Assembly (NCBI GenBank): GCA_031270585.1
Contig: JAISXK010000087.1
Location: 1-38,913, forward strand
Length of the DNA stretch: 38,913 nucleotides
From: Clostridiales bacterium
Lineage (GTDB): Bacteria > Bacillota > Clostridia > Christensenellales > CAG-138
Direction of reading: 5' to 3'
The notes beneath the pieces are model-generated. The model made no database searches, was not told the origin of the DNA, and saw only the letters and a list, made by a program, of their open reading frames with translations. Both the position numbers and the translations under genes were made by a program. Shown piece after piece: positions 1 through 9,065 of the stretch. The number at the start of each line of letters is the position of its first letter. Within the stretch, counting starts at the first letter, position 1.

Positions 1-413
1 TAAAGGCGGCCGCCTGTTGCAATATCCGCCGTTAAATAGCGCGAAAGCGCGTTGACCACGCTCGCGCCCACGCCATGAAGCCCGCCCGAAAAGCCGTAGC
101 TGTCGTTGCCAAACTTGCCGCCCGCGTGCAGTTGCGTAAACACCAGCTCCACGCCCGAAACGCCGTATGTATCGTGTACGCCCACGGGCACGCCGCGCCC
201 GTCGTCGATAACAGTAACGGAACTATCGCGGTTTAAGATCACCTCCACCAGGCTTGCGTAGCCGTTTGCCGCTTCGTCAACGGCATTATCCACGATCTCC
301 CACAGCATGTGGTGCAGGCCCCGCGAACCCGTGGAGCCGATATACATGCCCGGACGCATGCGCACGGCGTCCAGCCCTTCCAACACCTGTATGCTTTGTA
401 CGTTGTATTCCAT
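1..413 (-). CDS. parE: DNA topoisomerase type IIA subunit B, ParE-like (3' part outside window)
   Basis: N-terminal 137 residues of a GyrB/ParE ATPase subunit, which binds ATP and drives strand passage with its ParC/GyrA partner. I translated the reverse strand by hand: it begins [20 protein letters not shown] and contains the GHKL ATP-binding motifs [17 protein letters not shown] and the lid [15 protein letters not shown]. The GASVVNALS form and DNAVDEA fit ParE/topoisomerase IV better than GyrB, whose usual form is GVSVVNALS, but the split is not certain from the N-terminus alone. The ATG at 413 follows a G-rich Shine-Dalgarno-like stretch. The ORF continues off the left edge with no stop, which is why it is missing from the ORF track. 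No frameshift is seen. Confidence 0.9.
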   Translation of the reverse strand, partial: MEYNVQSIQVLEGLDAVRMRPGMYIGSTGSRGLHHMLWEIVDNAVDEAANGYASLVEVILNRDSSVTVIDDGRGVPVGVHDTYGVSGVELVFTQLHAGGKFGNDSYGFSGGLHGVGASVVNALSRYLTADIATGGRL

Positions 414-452
414 CAAAACCCCCCAGGCTGTTTTTCTCTGTTTTAAAAGTAT

Positions 453-1328
453 CTATCCGTTTATCGGATCATCCTGCGCCTGCGGCGCCGTATCCTTCTT
501 GCTTTGCCAAACGCTCCACACCGTAACGGATACGAGCACCACAATGCTGCCGTAAAGCGCCATCATGCCCGGCGCTTCGCCTATGGCGACATAAATCCAT
601 ATGGGACTCAACAGCGGCTCAATCACCGAAAGCAGCGAGCAGGCGAATGGCCGGCAATGCCTGCTCGCGCGCACATACAATATATATGGTATGCCCAATT
701 GCACCACGCCCAATGTTAGTATACACAATACCGTATCGGTATTGATGAGCATGGGCTTTGTAAACACAAACGGCAAACCTATCACCATAGATACCATTTG
801 CCCCAAAAACAGGCCGCTGAAGCGCTCCCGCTCCGTAACGCCACCCCCGATAAAAAAGATGGCGGCCAAAAATATGCCCGATGCCAGCGCCAGCATATTA
901 CCCAGAAATGATCCCGCAGCCAACTGATCAAAGAAAAACAGCGCAACGCCGACGATTGTGAAGAGCCCCACCAGCGCGTCGCCAAGCTGCGGGCGCCGTT
1001 TGTATCGCAACGCCCCAAACGCAAGCACATACACGGGCGCGGTATATTGCAGCACCACGGCGTTGGCCGAATTGGTCATCCTGGCGGCGGGCACATAGCA
1101 TACAAATATGGCGGCCACCACAAGCGACAGCGCCACGGTTTTTTTGCTGAGCAGCAGCTTTGTTTTTGTCAGGCGCATATACACCAACAATACGCCGCCC
1201 GCAATGAGGCTGCGGATGCCGCTGACCGCGAATGGGTGCCAGGGGATAAGCTTTAAAAGCAAGGCGCCCAAGCTCCACATAAGGGCACAAAGCAGCATTT
1301 CAACAGCCGCGCGCCGTTCTTTTGTCAT
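453..1328 (-). CDS. EamA/DMT-family transporter
   Basis: A 291-residue integral membrane protein of the drug/metabolite transporter superfamily, with about ten hydrophobic helices arranged as two EamA repeats (for example LLCALMWSLGALLLKLIPW at the start and IEPLLSPIWIYVAIGE near the C-terminus). EamA proteins usually export or exchange amino acids, nucleosides or other small metabolites; the substrate cannot be read here. The track starts at a GTG 27 codons upstream, but that extension is basic and hydrophilic and has no Shine-Dalgarno, so I prefer the ATG at 1328 beginning MTKERRAAVEM. It has its own promoter just downstream of ygeW, so co-regulation with ygeY-ygeW is possible but not shown. 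Confidence 0.85.
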   Translation of the reverse strand: MTKERRAAVEMLLCALMWSLGALLLKLIPWHPFAVSGIRSLIAGGVLLVYMRLTKTKLLLSKKTVALSLVVAAIFVCYVPAARMTNSANAVVLQYTAPVYVLAFGALRYKRRPQLGDALVGLFTIVGVALFFFDQLAAGSFLGNMLALASGIFLAAIFFIGGGVTERERFSGLFLGQMVSMVIGLPFVFTKPMLINTDTVLCILTLGVVQLGIPYILYVRASRHCRPFACSLLSVIEPLLSPIWIYVAIGEAPGMMALYGSIVVLVSVTVWSVWQSKKDTAPQAQDDPING

Positions 1329-1427
1329 AAATGGTATATTCCGCAATCGGTTTTCATACAATGGCGCTTTGATAAATTTTTTGCCTGCCGGCAAACGCGC
1401 CGGCAACACAAAACAAAGGCCAGTACT

Positions 1428-1456
1428 ATTGTATAGTTTCCTTTTTTAAAATGCAA
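1428..1456 (-). promoter_or_regulatory. Sigma-A-type promoter for the EamA transporter
   Basis: On the minus strand TTGCAT is followed after exactly 17 bases by TACAAT. Predicted transcription starts near 1420, about 90 bases before the chosen ATG. The leader contains a GCCGGC/GCCGGC hairpin at about 1387-1404. Confidence 0.6.
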
Positions 1457-1457
1457 T

Positions 1458-1494
1458 GGCGCACCACGCAAGGTGCGCCACGCATGGTGCGCCA
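1458..1494 (-). terminator. Three-armed hairpin downstream of ygeW
   Basis: The plus strand reads ggcgcacc (1458-1465), ggtgcgcc (1472-1479), then a second ggtgcgcc (1486-1493). One arm can pair with either of two tandem partners. On the ygeW transcript this sits directly after the stop codon. The sequence after it is TTGCATTTT, which also carries the EamA -35 box, so it is a weak intrinsic terminator at best; it may be a 3'-end stabiliser. Confidence 0.5.
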
Positions 1495-1502
1495 TACAAC
1501 CG

Positions 1503-2702
1503 TTATACTCCCGCATGCCTTTTTATGGCGGCGCGCTCCAGTTCCTCCAGCGTATTTTTTGGGTTTTTTACTTTGGCAAGGAATATCATCGCCGCGATGA
1601 TGTAAGGCTTGAAGGACGCTTCTTTATAAAGCGGGCCGCGATAGCGTTCAAACACGCTTGCCGCCACTTCGCCCCGCTTACAGCTTATGCCGGTGATATC
1701 GGCAGGCAGGCAGTGCATGTACAGCGCCTTGCCGCCTTTGGTTCTCTTCATGAGTTCCTCGGTGCATTCCCAATCCTTATGTTTGGCGTTTTCATTCAAC
1801 AGCTCTTTTTCAAGCGCGTTGATGCCCGCGCCGTCGCCATTGCCATAAAGCGCGGTGCGTTTTTCCATAGCCTTAAAGGGCGCCCAGCTCTTGGGATATA
1901 CCACATCCGCACCGGCAAACGCCTCGCCCATGGAGTTGGTCACGCCGAATTTTCCGCCGAATTGCCCGGCGTTATCCTTTGCCACGCCAATAACCTCCTC
2001 CATCACTTCATAGCCTTCAGGGTGGGCAAGCACAACATCCATGCCCATGCGCGTCATCAGCCCTATAATGCCCTGCGGCACAGACAGCGGTTTGCCATAA
2101 GAGGGTGAATACGCCCATGTCATGGCGATCTTTTTGCCTTTGAGATTTTCTATGCCGCCAAACTCATGTATCAGGTGCAACATATCCGCCATGGATTGCG
2201 TGGGGTGATCGATATCGCACTGCAGGTTTACAAGCGTGGGCTTTTGTTCCAGCACGCCGTCGTTATGGCCCGCAGCTACGGCCCGCGCCACCTCGCGCAT
2301 ATAGGCGTTGCCTTTGCCGATATACATATCGTCGCGAATACCTATCACATCCGCCATGAAGGAGATCATGCTGGCCGTCTCGCGCACGGTTTCGCCATGG
2401 GCGATCTGGCTTTTGCCCTCATCCAGATCCTGCACGTTTAGCCCCAGAAGGTTGCACGCCGACGCGTAGGAAAAACGTGTGCGCGTGGAATTGTCGCGAA
2501 ACAGCGATACGCCCAGGCCGCTGTCGAATATACGTGTGGAGATGTTGTTTTTGCGCAGATGGCGCAGCGCGTCGGCCACGGCGAACACGGCTTCGAGTTC
2601 CTCGCGGGATTTTTCCCATGTTAGAAAGAAGTCGCCCTCATACATGGCGCTGTAATTGAGTTTGCTCAATACATTTGTAAACTGACGTACATTGCAGGTC
2701 AT
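1503..2702 (-). CDS. ygeW: Knotted carbamoyltransferase YgeW
   Basis: A 399-residue member of the aspartate/ornithine transcarbamylase superfamily, matching the 396 or so residues known for YgeW. The carbamoyl-phosphate loop is NSTRTRF at about residues 71-77, and HCLPAD lies near residue 331, as in knotted carbamoyltransferases. The natural amino acceptor of YgeW is not established; in E. coli the gene sits in the ygeW-ygeX-ygeY-hyuA-xdh region, and related clusters are tied to anaerobic purine/urate breakdown. The start is set by AGGAG seven bases before the ATG at 2702; the upstream track start lacks this. That ATG overlaps the ygeY stop as ATGA, so the two are translationally coupled. Confidence 0.9.
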   Translation of the reverse strand: MTCNVRQFTNVLSKLNYSAMYEGDFFLTWEKSREELEAVFAVADALRHLRKNNISTRIFDSGLGVSLFRDNSTRTRFSYASACNLLGLNVQDLDEGKSQIAHGETVRETASMISFMADVIGIRDDMYIGKGNAYMREVARAVAAGHNDGVLEQKPTLVNLQCDIDHPTQSMADMLHLIHEFGGIENLKGKKIAMTWAYSPSYGKPLSVPQGIIGLMTRMGMDVVLAHPEGYEVMEEVIGVAKDNAGQFGGKFGVTNSMGEAFAGADVVYPKSWAPFKAMEKRTALYGNGDGAGINALEKELLNENAKHKDWECTEELMKRTKGGKALYMHCLPADITGISCKRGEVAASVFERYRGPLYKEASFKPYIIAAMIFLAKVKNPKNTLEELERAAIKRHAGV

Positions 2703-3910
2703 ACGCATTCTCCTGACTGTTTTTTGTAAAGCTGGGGTATCGTGGCGTACACGGCGGCGCATGTAACCAGATCCGCCTTCCAGGTTTTCTCGTTGGGGGC
2801 GTGGGCCTCTTCTTCCTTGCCGGGCCCCAGACCCACGCAGGGGATGCCTTCACGGCCCATGATTGAAACCGCGTTGGTGGAAAACGTCCATTTATCCACC
2901 TTGGGCGTGCCGTAAAGGCCCGTAAAGCCTTCCGCCATGGCGATAAGCGCGGGATGATCCTCCGGCAATACCCATGTGGGAAAGTGGCAATCGGTGGGGT
3001 ACACAAGCTTCGTCCAGCTTGGGCGGTCATATTTGTACATGGAAACTGCGGCCCCGTATTTTTTTACCGAAGGCAGCGCGCGTATTTCGTCCTGTGCGGA
3101 AATATACGTTTCGCCGTCTGTCAGGCGGCGGTCTATGGATATGGCGCACATATCCGCCACGGCGCAGCGCGAGGGGCTGTTGAAGAATATTTCGGATACG
3201 GCAAGCGTGCCTTTGCCCAAAAAGGGGTCGTCATGCAGCCTGTCGTTCAGCGCCTTTACCTCTAAAATAATATCGGCCATTTTGTATATGGCGTTGTCGC
3301 CGCGCTCGGGCGCGGAACCGTGGCAGCTCACACCCTTGACCTCCACGCGAATCTCCATGCGGCCGCGATGGCCGCGGTAGATATTGCCGTTGGTGGGCTC
3401 GGTGACGACAACAAACACGGGGCGTATCTTATCTTCGTTGACGATATATTGCCAGCACAGGCCGTCGCAGTCTTCCTCCTGCACGGTGCCGGTTACGAGT
3501 ATGGTATTTTGCTTGGGTATCAGGCCTTGTTCCTTCATAATTTTGGCGCCGTACACCGCGCTGACGATGCCGCCCAACTGGTCGGACGCGCCGCGTCCGC
3601 CGATACAGTCCTCATCCTCATACCCTTCATAGGGGTCAAAATTCCAGTTGCCAGGCTCTCCCAGGCCCACGGTATCGATATGCGCGTCATAAGCGATAAG
3701 GTCTTTGCCGCCGCCCATATAGCCCAGCACATTGCCCATGGGGTCGATCTCAACCTTATCAAAGCCAAGGCTCTCCATCTCGGCGGCGACGCGGCGGATA
3801 ACACCTTCCTCCGAGCAGCTCTCGCCCGGAATTTTGATGAGATCCCTCAAAAACTTTGTCATTTGCGGCAGGTACGCCTGCGCGGCGCTTTGAATGTTTA
3901 AAAAATCCAT
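2699..3910 (-). CDS. ygeY: YgeY family M20-type hydrolase (selenium-metabolism-linked)
   Basis: A 403-residue metal-dependent amidohydrolase of the M20 peptidase/deacylase superfamily, the same length as E. coli YgeY. Metal ligands are visible in YDAHIDTVG (His77, Asp79), GASDQLGG (Asp110) and the general-base pair VQEEDCDG (Glu145-146). These enzymes cleave amide bonds in small N-acyl or N-carbamoyl amino acids; the exact substrate of YgeY is not settled. The ATG at 3910, after GAAAGGAAAA, gives the family length; the track's GTG start adds 14 residues with no support. It lies 96 bases after the regulator on the same strand and overlaps ygeW by 4 bases. No ygeX, ssnA or hyuA lies beside it. 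Confidence 0.9.
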   Translation of the reverse strand: MDFLNIQSAAQAYLPQMTKFLRDLIKIPGESCSEEGVIRRVAAEMESLGFDKVEIDPMGNVLGYMGGGKDLIAYDAHIDTVGLGEPGNWNFDPYEGYEDEDCIGGRGASDQLGGIVSAVYGAKIMKEQGLIPKQNTILVTGTVQEEDCDGLCWQYIVNEDKIRPVFVVVTEPTNGNIYRGHRGRMEIRVEVKGVSCHGSAPERGDNAIYKMADIILEVKALNDRLHDDPFLGKGTLAVSEIFFNSPSRCAVADMCAISIDRRLTDGETYISAQDEIRALPSVKKYGAAVSMYKYDRPSWTKLVYPTDCHFPTWVLPEDHPALIAMAEGFTGLYGTPKVDKWTFSTNAVSIMGREGIPCVGLGPGKEEEAHAPNEKTWKADLVTCAAVYATIPQLYKKQSGECV

Positions 3911-4006
3911 AATAGCCGTTTTCCTTTCGCGCAAAAATTTGAAATGGGACACTGCATATTTTAAAGGCAGCCATTCTATCGTGGAAGATTTTTAAAAGCG
4001 CAACCG

Positions 4007-4609
4007 TCAGGCGTCGATATAGGCATATAAAGTATACTTGGATATGCCAAAGTGCCTGCTCACCTTATCCCCGCTTTTGGTAATTAAAAATGCGCCCGCT
4101 TTATTTAAAAACTGAATGGCGCGTATTTTATCTTCCTTGGTCATCATCGCCACGGGCTTGCCCACAGTGGCTGTGCTTTGCTCTATCAAATCATCCAGAA
4201 GGTCGTTTACGTTTACGGGGATACGCTCGGGCCGTTCAACCACCACATGGTTGATGATGGATTTTACGGCGCTCTCCGCCATCAGCAGACCCGTGAGATC
4301 GTAGTTGATGGAAAACACGCCCGTCACCTTGTCCGTGTCGTCGCGTATGTAGATGGTGCTGGATTTTACGATGCGCCCGTCGTGCGTTTTGCCCAGGTAC
4401 CCCAACTGGTCGCGCAACGCGGCGGGATCTTTTGTCATGGCTTCCAGCACGATATGCGAGGGGCCGTCGCCCACCTTGCGGTTGCTTACATGCCCGTTTT
4501 CGATGGCGACGATGGTGTTGTCGGCCTGCTTTAAGTCGTGTACAACAACCTCGCAATTGTCGCCGAATTGCGCGGCCAGAGCCGCAGCCATGCGCTTTAA
4601 AAATTCCAT
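4007..4609 (-). CDS. YheO-type PAS/HTH transcriptional regulator
   Basis: About 200 residues. The N-terminal two thirds match the YheO-like PAS domain (CEVVVHDLKQADNTIVAI, then GVFSINYDLTGL), a probable small-ligand sensor. The C-terminus is the HTH_22 helix-turn-helix, ending VSRHFGISKYTLYAYIDA. DauR, which controls D-arginine catabolism, has this architecture. Position upstream of ygeY-ygeW on the same strand suggests it senses a substrate or product of that pathway (inference). The start is uncertain: GGGAG lies about 12 bases before a TTG and 18 before the ATG at 4609; the track start at 4660 lies at or upstream of the likely transcription start, so I reject it. Confidence 0.85.
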   Translation of the reverse strand: MEFLKRMAAALAAQFGDNCEVVVHDLKQADNTIVAIENGHVSNRKVGDGPSHIVLEAMTKDPAALRDQLGYLGKTHDGRIVKSSTIYIRDDTDKVTGVFSINYDLTGLLMAESAVKSIINHVVVERPERIPVNVNDLLDDLIEQSTATVGKPVAMMTKEDKIRAIQFLNKAGAFLITKSGDKVSRHFGISKYTLYAYIDA

Positions 4610-4643
4610 AGTCAAGGCGTTTTCACACTCCCTTTCCGCATCA

Positions 4644-4707
4644 ACTATACCATATGGCAAACAAAAAAGGGAGAAAAATTTTTAGGTTTTCAAAAAATTT
4701 TTTAGGT
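4644..4707 (-). promoter_or_regulatory. Extended -10 promoter with two phased A-tract repeats upstream of the regulator
   Basis: On the minus strand TGGTATAGT (extended -10) lies about 35-40 bases before the coding region, with no good -35 box. Upstream are two near-identical direct repeats, aaaaatttttaggt at 4674-4687 and aaaaaattttttaggt at 4692-4707. Their aggt ends are exactly 20 bases apart, about two helical turns. They could act as an UP element, an autoregulatory operator, or both. Confidence 0.45.
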
Positions 4708-4762
4708 ATGGGGCCTTCCCGCTTGTTTCCCGATAGACCGGTTCTGTTTTCCTGAGCCACGC

Positions 4763-4799
4763 AAGAAGCCCCGTTCCCGGCCGGCAAGCGGAGCTTCTT
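4763..4799 (-). terminator. Hairpin downstream of the SpoIID/SH3 gene
   Basis: Inverted repeat aagaagccccg (4763-4773) and cggagcttctt (4789-4799), an 11-bp stem whose single mismatch becomes a G-U pair on the minus-strand transcript. It begins about 40 bases after the stop codon of the 905-residue gene. There is no long U-tract, so termination efficiency is unclear. Confidence 0.55.
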
Positions 4800-4841
4800 T
4801 CATGTTCGTTCACCGGCCAGCGCGCGATTTGCCCATTGCTC

Positions 4842-7559
4842 TTATGCCACCCTTACATATTGCGCGGATACATAGCCGGTCTTTCCGTTTACGGTTACGT
4901 GATGCCAACCGTTGCTTGTGCTGTTGATGGTCACCTTGGCGCCTTTAGCCAGCGTGGTGATGATGTTTTTGCTGTCGCTTGTATTCGCCGCAGAGCGCAA
5001 ACGCACTTTACCCGTGGTGACGCCGGATTTGGCGCTTTCCGCAACTGAGGCGGTTCCGGTTATCTGAACATAATCCTTATGCATGTATCCTTCCTGCGTG
5101 CCGGTGGATACCCTGTAAAAGGATCCTTCCTGCCCGTATATGGTCAGCGTGGTGCCAACGGCATAATCTCCTATGATGTTTGTTTGCGTATCAAGGCTGG
5201 CGGTGGAGCGCAGCCGCACCCATTCGTTCACCACCTTGCCTGTGGTTACCGTGGTGGCGCCGGAGGAAGATGTGCCGGAAGAGGATGTGGTGGCGCCGGA
5301 ATTCACTTTTACATAATCCCCGCTGACATACCCCTCCTTACCGTCGGATGTGGTCACCTGGTACCAACCGTCGCTATAGCTGTGTATAGTAAGGGCAGTA
5401 CCCTTTTTCAGCTGTGTAAGCTTTGCGTGTTTTGTGCCGGGGCCCTTGCGCAGGTTTACCTTGCCGGTCGTAGACCCGCTTTGCGTTGCGCCGCCGCCGG
5501 ATGAACCCGAAGCGGCGCTTGCCGCCACCGCCACTGCGGATTTGGGCACGTAGCCCGTATACCCGCTCACGGTGATATGGTAGAAATCGCCTTCCTCGCC
5601 CAGTATGGTTATGGGAAGCCCCCTTTGCAGCGACGCGACGCGCGCGGAGGTTGTCGACGCCGTTTTTCTAACGAATACGCCTTCGGTAAGAATAGTGCCG
5701 GAAAGGCCCGGCGTTACCGTTCCGGAAGCGCCGCCCGCAGTGTCCGCAGTGACGGTATCCGTGGTGGAAGACGTTGCGGGCGCGCCGGTGATCTCAACAT
5801 ATTGGGCGCTCACATAACCGTCCATATTGTTGGCGTTGCAGTAATACCAACTGCCGGAACCATCCGCATAGCCGTAAATGTTGAGCGTATCGTTCTTTTT
5901 GAGGGTTTGCAGCTTTTTACCGTTGGTACTCGCTTTATCCCTGAAGTTTAACGTGCTGCTCGTCACCCTGCCATACGCCGTAACGGTATTGGCGGACGCG
6001 CCGGGCGAAGTGGCGGTGGTGTAAGCGGTGATCTTTAAATAGGCGTTGGATATATAGCCGGTCTTGCCATCCGGATCAACCAGGGAGAAGCCGTTTTCCT
6101 GCGCGTAAACGTTCATGCTTACACCCTTGCCGACCTTGCCCTGGCTCGCGGTGGATGTAGAGGGGCCCGCGCGCAAATTCACCTGGCCCGTGGTAACGGC
6201 GGTGCCGATTGGCGCGCCAAGCTGCGTTGTGTCTGTGCCGCCGGCCGCGCCCGCGGCGTTGACCGGGTCTTGCGGCATGGTAAGCCCCATGGATTTGATG
6301 GATGCGCCGGGGTAGTAGAATTTGAGTATGCGGTCATAAGACCAGCCGGAGTTAGCCATCTGTTCGGCGCCGCGCTGCGAGAGGCCCACGCCGTGGCCAT
6401 AGCGGCCGCGCCGGAGTTCCCATCCGTTGTTGGTTTGCGTCAGCGTATAGAGCCGCAGCAATTGCGGCCTTGTAAATACGCCGTTGGCAACAAGCCAGGA
6501 GAATTCCTCCATATAGGAGTAGTTCATGGCATAGGCGGATCCATCGGCCTGCTGCACGGTAACGGTGAGCGAGATATCGGCTGCGGCGTTGCTGCGCTGC
6601 GTCATGGCGTCGATGGAGTTGATATATACCACCGAAGCGTTTTTGTCTATTTGTCCGCTTTCCTGCAATATTCTGGTGGAACGGCCGCGCAGGTAGTTGG
6701 ATAGCGCCGCGCTCATGCCGCCGCCATCACCCTGCCGCGGGTAAAAGGCGGCCTCTTGCACGGTAAGAGGGTTGGCGATATCATAAGGATCCTGCACGCG
6801 CGCATACGCTTTGTCCCAGATGTAGCGATTGGTGCCCGCCCATATGTCGGATGGCAGCGCGGTTTGCCCGCCGTTGCTGGCGGCGAAGTAACTACAGAGT
6901 ATGGAGTTGCCCAAAAACAGCCATACGTCGTATGTGGCGTCTACCGCCGCCATAACGGATGTATAGCTGGCGTTGTAACCCTTATATACCTGATCGCTCG
7001 CGGTATCGCCGATATCATAATCCGCGCCCGGCGCCATGCCCGAAAGCACATAACATTTTGCCGCCACCGCCTGCGCCTTTAACGATTCGATGGGGAAGTT
7101 GTTGCTCATCTCGAACGCCACAACGCCATACAGGTAATGCATGATGGGCACGGTATTGACAATCATGATGGAGCCGCCGGAATATTTGAATTTAAAATGG
7201 CCCAGATAGCTGCGTGTAACGCCGCGCGTCACCATGGACAGCGAACCCGCCGAAGGGGCCAGCGTTTGGCGCATTACATTCACGCTGCTGCCGGAATACA
7301 GCTCGCCCGACTTGGAATGGGAGAGCACTACCTTGCTGCCGGAAACCTTCACCGTCAGCGTTCCATCGGAAAACGCGGCGCCGGTTTCCTGCACAAAATA
7401 GGCGCCGCGCACGGCGATGTTGAGCGTGGTAATACCGCCGTCGCCAATCTTCACGCGCACGGTGGAATAATCCGCCGCCTGCGCCGTTCTTTCGGCAACT
7501 ACAGGCACGGCCGCGAGCGTCAGCAGTGTCGCCAGTATGATACATATGAGTTTTCTCAT
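4842..7559 (-). CDS. Secreted SpoIID/LytB-domain protein with six SH3 domains
   Basis: 905 residues. A signal peptide of about 28 residues ends in the AQA-A region. Residues from about 90 to 430 form a SpoIID/LytB domain, with the family's Glu-containing segment VVAFEMSNNFPIESLKAQAV and the later GHGVGLSQRGAEQ motif. SpoIID is a peptidoglycan lytic transglycosylase acting on denuded glycans during engulfment. From about 455 to the end there are six bacterial SH3 repeats (VNLRAGPST, LNFRDKAST, VFVRKTAST, VNLRKGPGT, VRLRSTASL, VRLRSAANT), each closing with a GYxS/H...YV element and joined by Ser/Thr/Gly-rich linkers; these bind cell wall. Classical SpoIID is about 330 residues with one membrane anchor, so this is probably an extracellular wall hydrolase or amidase enhancer. 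Strong GGGGAG ribosome site at the start. Confidence 0.88.
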   Translation of the reverse strand: MRKLICIILATLLTLAAVPVVAERTAQAADYSTVRVKIGDGGITTLNIAVRGAYFVQETGAAFSDGTLTVKVSGSKVVLSHSKSGELYSGSSVNVMRQTLAPSAGSLSMVTRGVTRSYLGHFKFKYSGGSIMIVNTVPIMHYLYGVVAFEMSNNFPIESLKAQAVAAKCYVLSGMAPGADYDIGDTASDQVYKGYNASYTSVMAAVDATYDVWLFLGNSILCSYFAASNGGQTALPSDIWAGTNRYIWDKAYARVQDPYDIANPLTVQEAAFYPRQGDGGGMSAALSNYLRGRSTRILQESGQIDKNASVVYINSIDAMTQRSNAAADISLTVTVQQADGSAYAMNYSYMEEFSWLVANGVFTRPQLLRLYTLTQTNNGWELRRGRYGHGVGLSQRGAEQMANSGWSYDRILKFYYPGASIKSMGLTMPQDPVNAAGAAGGTDTTQLGAPIGTAVTTGQVNLRAGPSTSTASQGKVGKGVSMNVYAQENGFSLVDPDGKTGYISNAYLKITAYTTATSPGASANTVTAYGRVTSSTLNFRDKASTNGKKLQTLKKNDTLNIYGYADGSGSWYYCNANNMDGYVSAQYVEITGAPATSSTTDTVTADTAGGASGTVTPGLSGTILTEGVFVRKTASTTSARVASLQRGLPITILGEEGDFYHITVSGYTGYVPKSAVAVAASAASGSSGGGATQSGSTTGKVNLRKGPGTKHAKLTQLKKGTALTIHSYSDGWYQVTTSDGKEGYVSGDYVKVNSGATTSSSGTSSSGATTVTTGKVVNEWVRLRSTASLDTQTNIIGDYAVGTTLTIYGQEGSFYRVSTGTQEGYMHKDYVQITGTASVAESAKSGVTTGKVRLRSAANTSDSKNIITTLAKGAKVTINSTSNGWHHVTVNGKTGYVSAQYVRVA

Positions 7560-7728
7560 GAAATCTCCCCTTTGGCATTTGTAAAATAGTACGGTTGAAG
7601 AAACGGCAAAGCTTAAAACTCAATGGGGTTATTGTATCAAAATAATCAAAGCCGGGCTTATTTTCAGGCACTTATTCAAACAATGTTCACAAAACCGACG
7701 CGGCCGGCGTTAAGTTTTTCCGTTCCTG

Positions 7729-8814
7729 TCAAACATTGAAGCGAAAAAGCATCACATCCCCATCCTGCACCACGTAATCCTTGCCTTCCTGGCGCACCAG
7801 ACCATTTTCCTTGCAGGATTGCATGCTCTTTTGGCGCATGAGCGCATCATAGCTTACCACCTCCGCGCGAATAAACCCGCGCTCAAAATCCGTATGGATT
7901 TTGCCCGCCGCCTGCGGCGCGCGCGTGCCTCTTTCAATCGTCCAGGCGCGCACCTCTTTGGGGCCCGCCGTCAGATAGCTTATCAGGCCCAGCAGACGGT
8001 AGCAGGCCTTTACCAACTGATCAAGCCCGCCCTCCTCAATACCAAGCTCCTTTAAAAACGCGGTTTTATCTTCGCCGTCAAGCCCGGCAAGCTCTTCTTC
8101 AACTTTGGCGCAGATGGTGAGCGCGCAAGCGCCCTCGGCCTTCGCCGCACTGTAGAGCGCGTTTACGCCGTGGGACGGGGGTACGCAAAGCGCGTCCTCC
8201 TTGATATTGGCCACATAGATTACCGGCTTTGCCGTCAGCAAAAAGTGCGCGCGCGCCAGCGCGTACGTCTCGCCCGTAAGCGTGCGCGCGGGGTTTCCGG
8301 CCTCCAGATGGGCCAGTATCCTGTCCAGCAGCTCAAGCTCCCGCCGCAGCGCGCCCTCGCCGCTTTTCGCCTGTTTGCGCGTGCGCTCCATACGCTTTTC
8401 CACGCTTTCAATATCGGCGAATATCAGCTCGATGTTGATGGTTTCCATATCCCGCCCGGGGTCTACCGATCCATCCACATGCACGATGTTATCGTCTTCA
8501 AAGCAGCGCACCACATGCACGACGGCGTCCACCTCGCGGATGTGGGATAAAAACTTGTTGCCCAGCCCCTCGCCACGCGAAGCGCCCTGCACCAATCCCG
8601 CGATATCCACAAACTCGATCATGGTGGGGGTGACCTTCAGCGGGTTATATATGAGCGCCAGTTGCAAAAGCCGTTCATCCGGCACGGCTACCATGCCCAC
8701 ATTGGGCTCAATGGTGCAAAACGGGTAATTGGCCGCCTGCGCGCCGGCTTGCGTAATCGCGTTAAACAATGTGGATTTGCCCACGTTTGGCAGGCCCACT
8801 ACGCCCAGCTTCAT
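7729..8814 (-). CDS. ychF: Ribosome-associated GTPase/ATPase YchF
   Basis: 361 residues, full length for the Obg-related YchF/OLA1 family, a cytosolic nucleotide hydrolase that binds ribosomes and favours ATP. The P-loop GLPNVGKST is at residues 7-15, FVDIAGLVQGAS is the G3 region, and the G4 position reads NIKED, the non-canonical form typical of YchF. The C-terminal TGS-like domain ends VVQDGDVMLFRFNV. AAAGGTG lies seven bases before the ATG at 8814. It is transcribed alone from the promoter at 8854-8882; the next gene on this strand is 169 bases away. Confidence 0.97.
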   Translation of the reverse strand: MKLGVVGLPNVGKSTLFNAITQAGAQAANYPFCTIEPNVGMVAVPDERLLQLALIYNPLKVTPTMIEFVDIAGLVQGASRGEGLGNKFLSHIREVDAVVHVVRCFEDDNIVHVDGSVDPGRDMETINIELIFADIESVEKRMERTRKQAKSGEGALRRELELLDRILAHLEAGNPARTLTGETYALARAHFLLTAKPVIYVANIKEDALCVPPSHGVNALYSAAKAEGACALTICAKVEEELAGLDGEDKTAFLKELGIEEGGLDQLVKACYRLLGLISYLTAGPKEVRAWTIERGTRAPQAAGKIHTDFERGFIRAEVVSYDALMRQKSMQSCKENGLVRQEGKDYVVQDGDVMLFRFNV

Positions 8815-8853
8815 AGTCTTTCACCTTTCAATTAAACATACACATCCAATATG

Positions 8854-8882
8854 ATTATACTGGCGCAACGCATGGATTGCAA
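8854..8882 (-). promoter_or_regulatory. Sigma-A-type promoter for ychF
   Basis: Minus-strand TTGCAA, 17-base spacer, TATAAT. This leaves a short leader of about 30 bases before the ychF ATG. Confidence 0.7.
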
Positions 8883-8998
8883 GGGACAGGCGGCCATTTT
8901 ACGCAATATATAGATACATTTTGCCGTTTTAAACTAAATATGGTATGGGCGGCGCATATGCGGCGGCAGCCGCGCAAGCGGCCGCAAATCGATTTATT

Positions 8999-9027
8999 TT
9001 GCATTCGGCGCGGGGGAATAGTATACT
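8999..9027 (+). promoter_or_regulatory. Sigma-A-type promoter for the 170-residue unknown gene
   Basis: TTGCAT, 17-base spacer, TATACT on the plus strand. It lies 38 bases before the ATG at 9066 and supports that start rather than the track's start at 8877, which is upstream of the promoter. Confidence 0.65.
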
Positions 9028-9065
9028 TTGTTTCAGATACACATTTCAATAAATGGAGCGGTTGT

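Noticed and set aside
453-1328. EamA transporter as part of the ygeY-ygeW operon
   Set aside because: It has its own promoter (1428-1456) and a hairpin separates it from ygeW; a functional link is possible but not shown by the sequence.
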